Of a stretch of 64,000 nucleotides of DNA, positions 61,000-64,000 are shown in pieces. Within the stretch, counting starts at the first letter, position 1, and the number at the start of each line of letters is the position of its first letter. Under the pieces are notes generated by a model that was not told where the DNA came from, did not search any database, and worked only from the letters and a program-made list of their open reading frames with translations. The translations under genes and the position numbers were made by a program. Source of the stretch: Punctularia strigosozonata HHB-11173 SS5 (lineage: Eukaryota; Basidiomycota; Agaricomycetes; Corticiales; Punctulariaceae); assembly GCF_000264995.1 (NCBI RefSeq), contig NW_006767441.1, forward strand, positions 1,376,370-1,440,369, given 5' to 3'.

Positions 61000-61711
61000 A
61001 TGCGCACACATCCGCTGGCTGACTACCCTGAGTTCTCTGTAGCAAGGACCATAGAGACTACAGAATACCGCATAACCAACGAGTTAGCGCGAGTAGGGGT
61101 TCTTCGCGCCTGGTGGCAGGATGCAATCGTCGTCTCCATCCTCGCCGCGTTTTGGCCATGGGTAAGTGTCCCGTTCCTCGCTGTGATGCGCGACTCATGC
61201 TTTTATAGATATGGGCCAGTCGCTCGCATACCATAGGAGCTGTTATATTCTCCTGTGTATATACATGGACTGCCTGTAACAGAGTTCTCTGGGGTACGTC
61301 TTGACCGCCTTCTTTGTTTCACAGTGGTTGACACCATGGACAGAATCCATCATAGTCTTCCCTCCACATGGCCTGCAGTTAGAAACGCACAGAGGACATC
61401 CTCTATTTAGGCTATCGGTCTCCCGGCGCTTTATCTCAATGACTGTGCTGCAGGACGTCGTAATCAACGAAGCTTTACACGGCTGGAACGTTCGATATTA
61501 TCTCGCGGTCTTGTGCCGTTATACGGACGATCAAGTGGAGATTGACGTGGCGTTTGAGGTACGTTCGCTGTCTCGCCTTATGGGCTAAAAGATTGACAAT
61601 GAACCCTCCCAGAATATCTTACCACGATTTCCGGTACTGCTGGAAGTATACCATGGGATACACGATACCCTCCTGTCTGCAACACGCACAGATCGCACAC
61701 AGACATCCTAA
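61000..61711 (+). CDS. GPI15: GPI-GlcNAc transferase subunit H (PIG-H/Gpi15)
   Basis: PIG-H is part of the ER complex that makes GlcNAc-PI, the first step of GPI-anchor synthesis. Four exons (first exon ends 61161; then 61209-61293, 61344-61558, 61613-61711) give 186 aa from the ATG at 61000, close to human PIG-H (188 aa). An in-frame ATG at 60892 would give 222 aa. Two hydrophobic segments (DAIVVSILAAFWPWIWAS and TIGAVIFSCVYTWTACN) form the usual hairpin. The PIG-H domain follows: GLQLETHRG, then LQDVVINEALHGWNVRYYL and LPRFPVLLEVYHGI. The second acceptor (61343) is chosen because it alone gives ESIIVFPPHG in phase. Confidence 0.86.
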
Positions 61712-61758
61712 ATAGCAAGCATATAATAATCCAACAGATGTTATGTGCAGGAACATCC

Positions 61759-64000
61759 CTATTCACGTCGAGGCTTTGCCCCAGGGCCGCCCTCTTCACT
61801 TTCATATGCGCTGAGTAGATCGTCGTACCCTTCATCGTCTCCTTGCTCCGCCTCCGAGTCTCTTGGCCTAGCCTTCGCTTTCGTGTGAGAACCTGTCGAA
61901 ATCTTGCGCACGCGCGGTGCATGCCCTTCTCCAGGCAATTTTCGTCCTCCGTCGTTGGACAGCTTCCTCCTGGGAGGGGCAGTGGCTGACGTAGGAGGTG
62001 AGGGGGAAGACACGGCGCTCCCTTCGAATTGCGCCGCGCGCGGCGTAGCAGCAGCATCTTCGGCGTCTGCCTCGGGAGCGTATAGGCTATGGATATCATG
62101 TCCGATGCGCAGGTTCGCCGGCCTGTGCATTTTTCGCACCTTGGACCTCGGGCTCTTCGGGAGTCCGATCCCCGCGACGGAGGAGTCAGACGTGACCTCG
62201 GAAAGATAGTCAGGCTGGCTGCCCTCCGGCCTCACCGTGGCGAGCGACTCGCTGGGGGCTAACGAGCCGCCGCGTGTTTTCCAATCTGACTCTTCGACCG
62301 CCGTGTGGTCCGTGACTTCCGATTGATGAGGGTCGGCACTTCTGAGCATGGGATCGGCAGCCTCGACCTGTCCCCATCCGCCTTCCCTACTTCGTGTCCG
62401 GCGCACGCCGATTTCGGTGCTGAGGGAGAGTTTGGTACGTGCAGCGCCGGCACTGCGATCGGAGGTGGCGGAAGATGAAGTCGAGCTGCGCGCGCGAGGC
62501 ATGGAGAAGTTCGGTGCCATAGGAGAGCGGGCCCTGCGGATCGGTACTACGCGACTCGCCGCGTCGGAGTCCCAGCTCTCGCGGCTGGTTAATCCCAGGG
62601 ACGAAGCAGACGACTGTGATTCCCGCCGGCTCATCGTTGCATCGGAGGCGTAGCGGTTGTGACCGGACGGTGCGGGGCTGGGTCCTCTTGACACCGACGC
62701 TGCCCGTGAGTGGCCTGTCATCAGCGTTGAGGAACTGAGCAGGAGCGGGCGCGGAGCAGCCTTCGGCGTCGGCTTGGGAGCAGCAACTTGGATGCCGGTC
62801 AACGAAGAAAGAGATTCCTGCAGGGCCTTGGCTCTGTCGACTAAGCCCCCTTCGGGCTTCGACTCAGGGCTCGTGGGTGATAAGCCGACTGACGATATTG
62901 ATTCGGTGCGAGCATGCGGCATCCAACTGTCCCTTGGGGGCCTGAAGAATGATGGACGCGGGGGCGGGGAGTACGTGTCCGAGGACGTCGAGTGTTGGAT
63001 CGGCCGAGCTGGAGACTGGGCGACGCCGGACCAGCTGCTGGATGATTCTGGTCGTCTATCCCAGAGACTGTCCCTCTTGGACTGCGGAGACAGGGGGGGC
63101 TCCGATGCCGTAGAGCTAGGGACCGACTTCAAGTTGACTCCACTACCCCACGCACTCAATGCGCGCGCCCGCCAGTTGGAGCTGACCTTGGCCAGGGTGG
63201 CGGCAGCATCGGATTCCTTCAACTTTGCTGTGTAGTCCCATATCCGCGCGGAGCTCGTAGCAGATGCTGGGCTGTTCTGGGCGGACTCCGGGGTGGGGGA
63301 TGGGGAGGGAGATATTGATGGTGAGCGGGCAGGGGATAGAGGAGATGGAGGCGCTTCCATGGCGCTTTGATTTGTGATGCCTTTCCAGATGGAAGTGGTT
63401 AGGCGAGAGGTAATGCCATTGGAGTTGGAGGCCGCCACAGCTGCCGGCTGAGTAACGGTCGGTTCGGGTTCGGGTTCCGTGGATTCCTCGCTATCCTCTT
63501 CCTCCTCAAATTCATCGTCGATGGGCGAGCTGACCCGGTTTGTGAAGCCGCGCCAGACGGTCTCACGTAGACGGGCACCAAGGCCAACGCTGAGCCCAGC
63601 GCGACGTGCTTTCATTTCTTCTTCTCGTCGATGCGCGAGATCCGAGGCCGTCTGCAGTATTGACTCCACCCCTCCTGCTGCCTCAATTGGATAAAGCTGC
63701 AAGAGCGCCATGCCTTCGGCAAAAGCGTCACCAAGCTCCCAAGCACGCAGAGGAGAAGGAGGAGGAATAGAGGCGTCGTCATTCCAGAGACCAGGAGAAC
63801 GACGGCCTGATTTACCCAACCTATGGATTATTTGAGCGAGATGTCACTCAACAAAATCGGATCTTTACCTGAATAACGGCCCCCTGGCCCGGATTAACAT
63901 GCTTGTACACACGTCGAGGAGGTAGTCCAATCTTGGATTGGAGTCCTTTTCCCTCGCCGTCCGGGTGAAGACCGCATCCCATACGGAAAATACGGATGAA
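61759..64000 (-). CDS. TBC-domain Rab-GAP-like protein, 3' part (runs off right edge)
   Basis: Two exons are inside the window: 63869-64000 and 61759-63820, with intron 63821-63868. The 5' exon reads FSVWDAVFTRTAREKDSNP and LDYLLDVCTSMLIRARGPLF, the C-terminal end of a TBC domain. The long exon continues GKSGRRSPGLWND, then WELGDAFAEGMALLQLYPIE, a TBC-associated helix. After that it is about 570 residues of Ser/Pro-rich, disordered sequence with many RRxS-type sites, ending YESEEGGPGAKPRRE. The arginine and glutamine fingers would be outside the window, so GAP activity cannot be judged. It resembles fungal TBC1D5-type proteins, with moderate certainty. Confidence 0.72.

Overview
This window is nuclear DNA from a filamentous fungus, most likely a mushroom-forming basidiomycete (Agaricomycetes). 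The signs are dense, alternately oriented genes, about 160 spliceosomal introns in my models (mostly 45-70 nt), many very short exons, a fungal TSC1 (hamartin), and protein sequences that read as basidiomycete. All gene models were spliced by hand from the genomic sequence and checked for reading phase; each complete model gives an open reading frame divisible by three.

Layout. 0-10.7 kb: ALG13, TRM9, CBC2 (cap-binding), a two-RRM protein, SNRNP27 (tri-snRNP), SUI1 (eIF1), FYV7 (rRNA processing), PSY4/PPP4R2, a PAP2 lipid phosphatase and RPS21. 10.8-18 kb: a GYP7-like Rab-GAP and a Rap1GDS1-like armadillo protein. 18-25 kb: an enoyl-reductase-like MDR protein, PRO3 (proline synthesis) and RPT3 (26S proteasome). 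25.5-34 kb: an MFS sugar transporter and three tandem zinc alcohol dehydrogenases. 34-43 kb: EGD2 (NAC alpha), a DUF1264/OBAP protein, TSC1 and HSP90. 43-48 kb: a gene-poor stretch with one uncertain orphan gene, microsatellites and a tRNA-Ser(GCT). 48-64 kb: SER1, a 2OG-Fe(II) oxygenase, RRP3 (DEAD-box), TRAPPC10, ALG3, a GH5 exo-beta-glucanase, PIG-H/GPI15 and the 3' part of a TBC-domain gene that runs off the right edge.

Most genes are housekeeping. Several act in the secretory pathway (ALG13, ALG3, PIG-H, TRAPPC10, two TBC Rab-GAPs). Others act in RNA processing and translation (TRM9, CBC2, SNRNP27, SUI1, FYV7, RRP3, RPS21, EGD2) or in protein quality control and growth signalling (RPT3, HSP90, TSC1). 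The only expanded, accessory-looking part is the transporter plus alcohol dehydrogenase cluster. I found no transposon, retroelement, CRISPR array or dedicated biosynthetic cluster. The more unusual observations concern gene architecture: 8-21 nt exons, GC-AG introns, very short bidirectional promoters, an intron that splits the proteasome HbYX motif, and one unexplained orphan gene. I did not find a convincing new multi-gene system.
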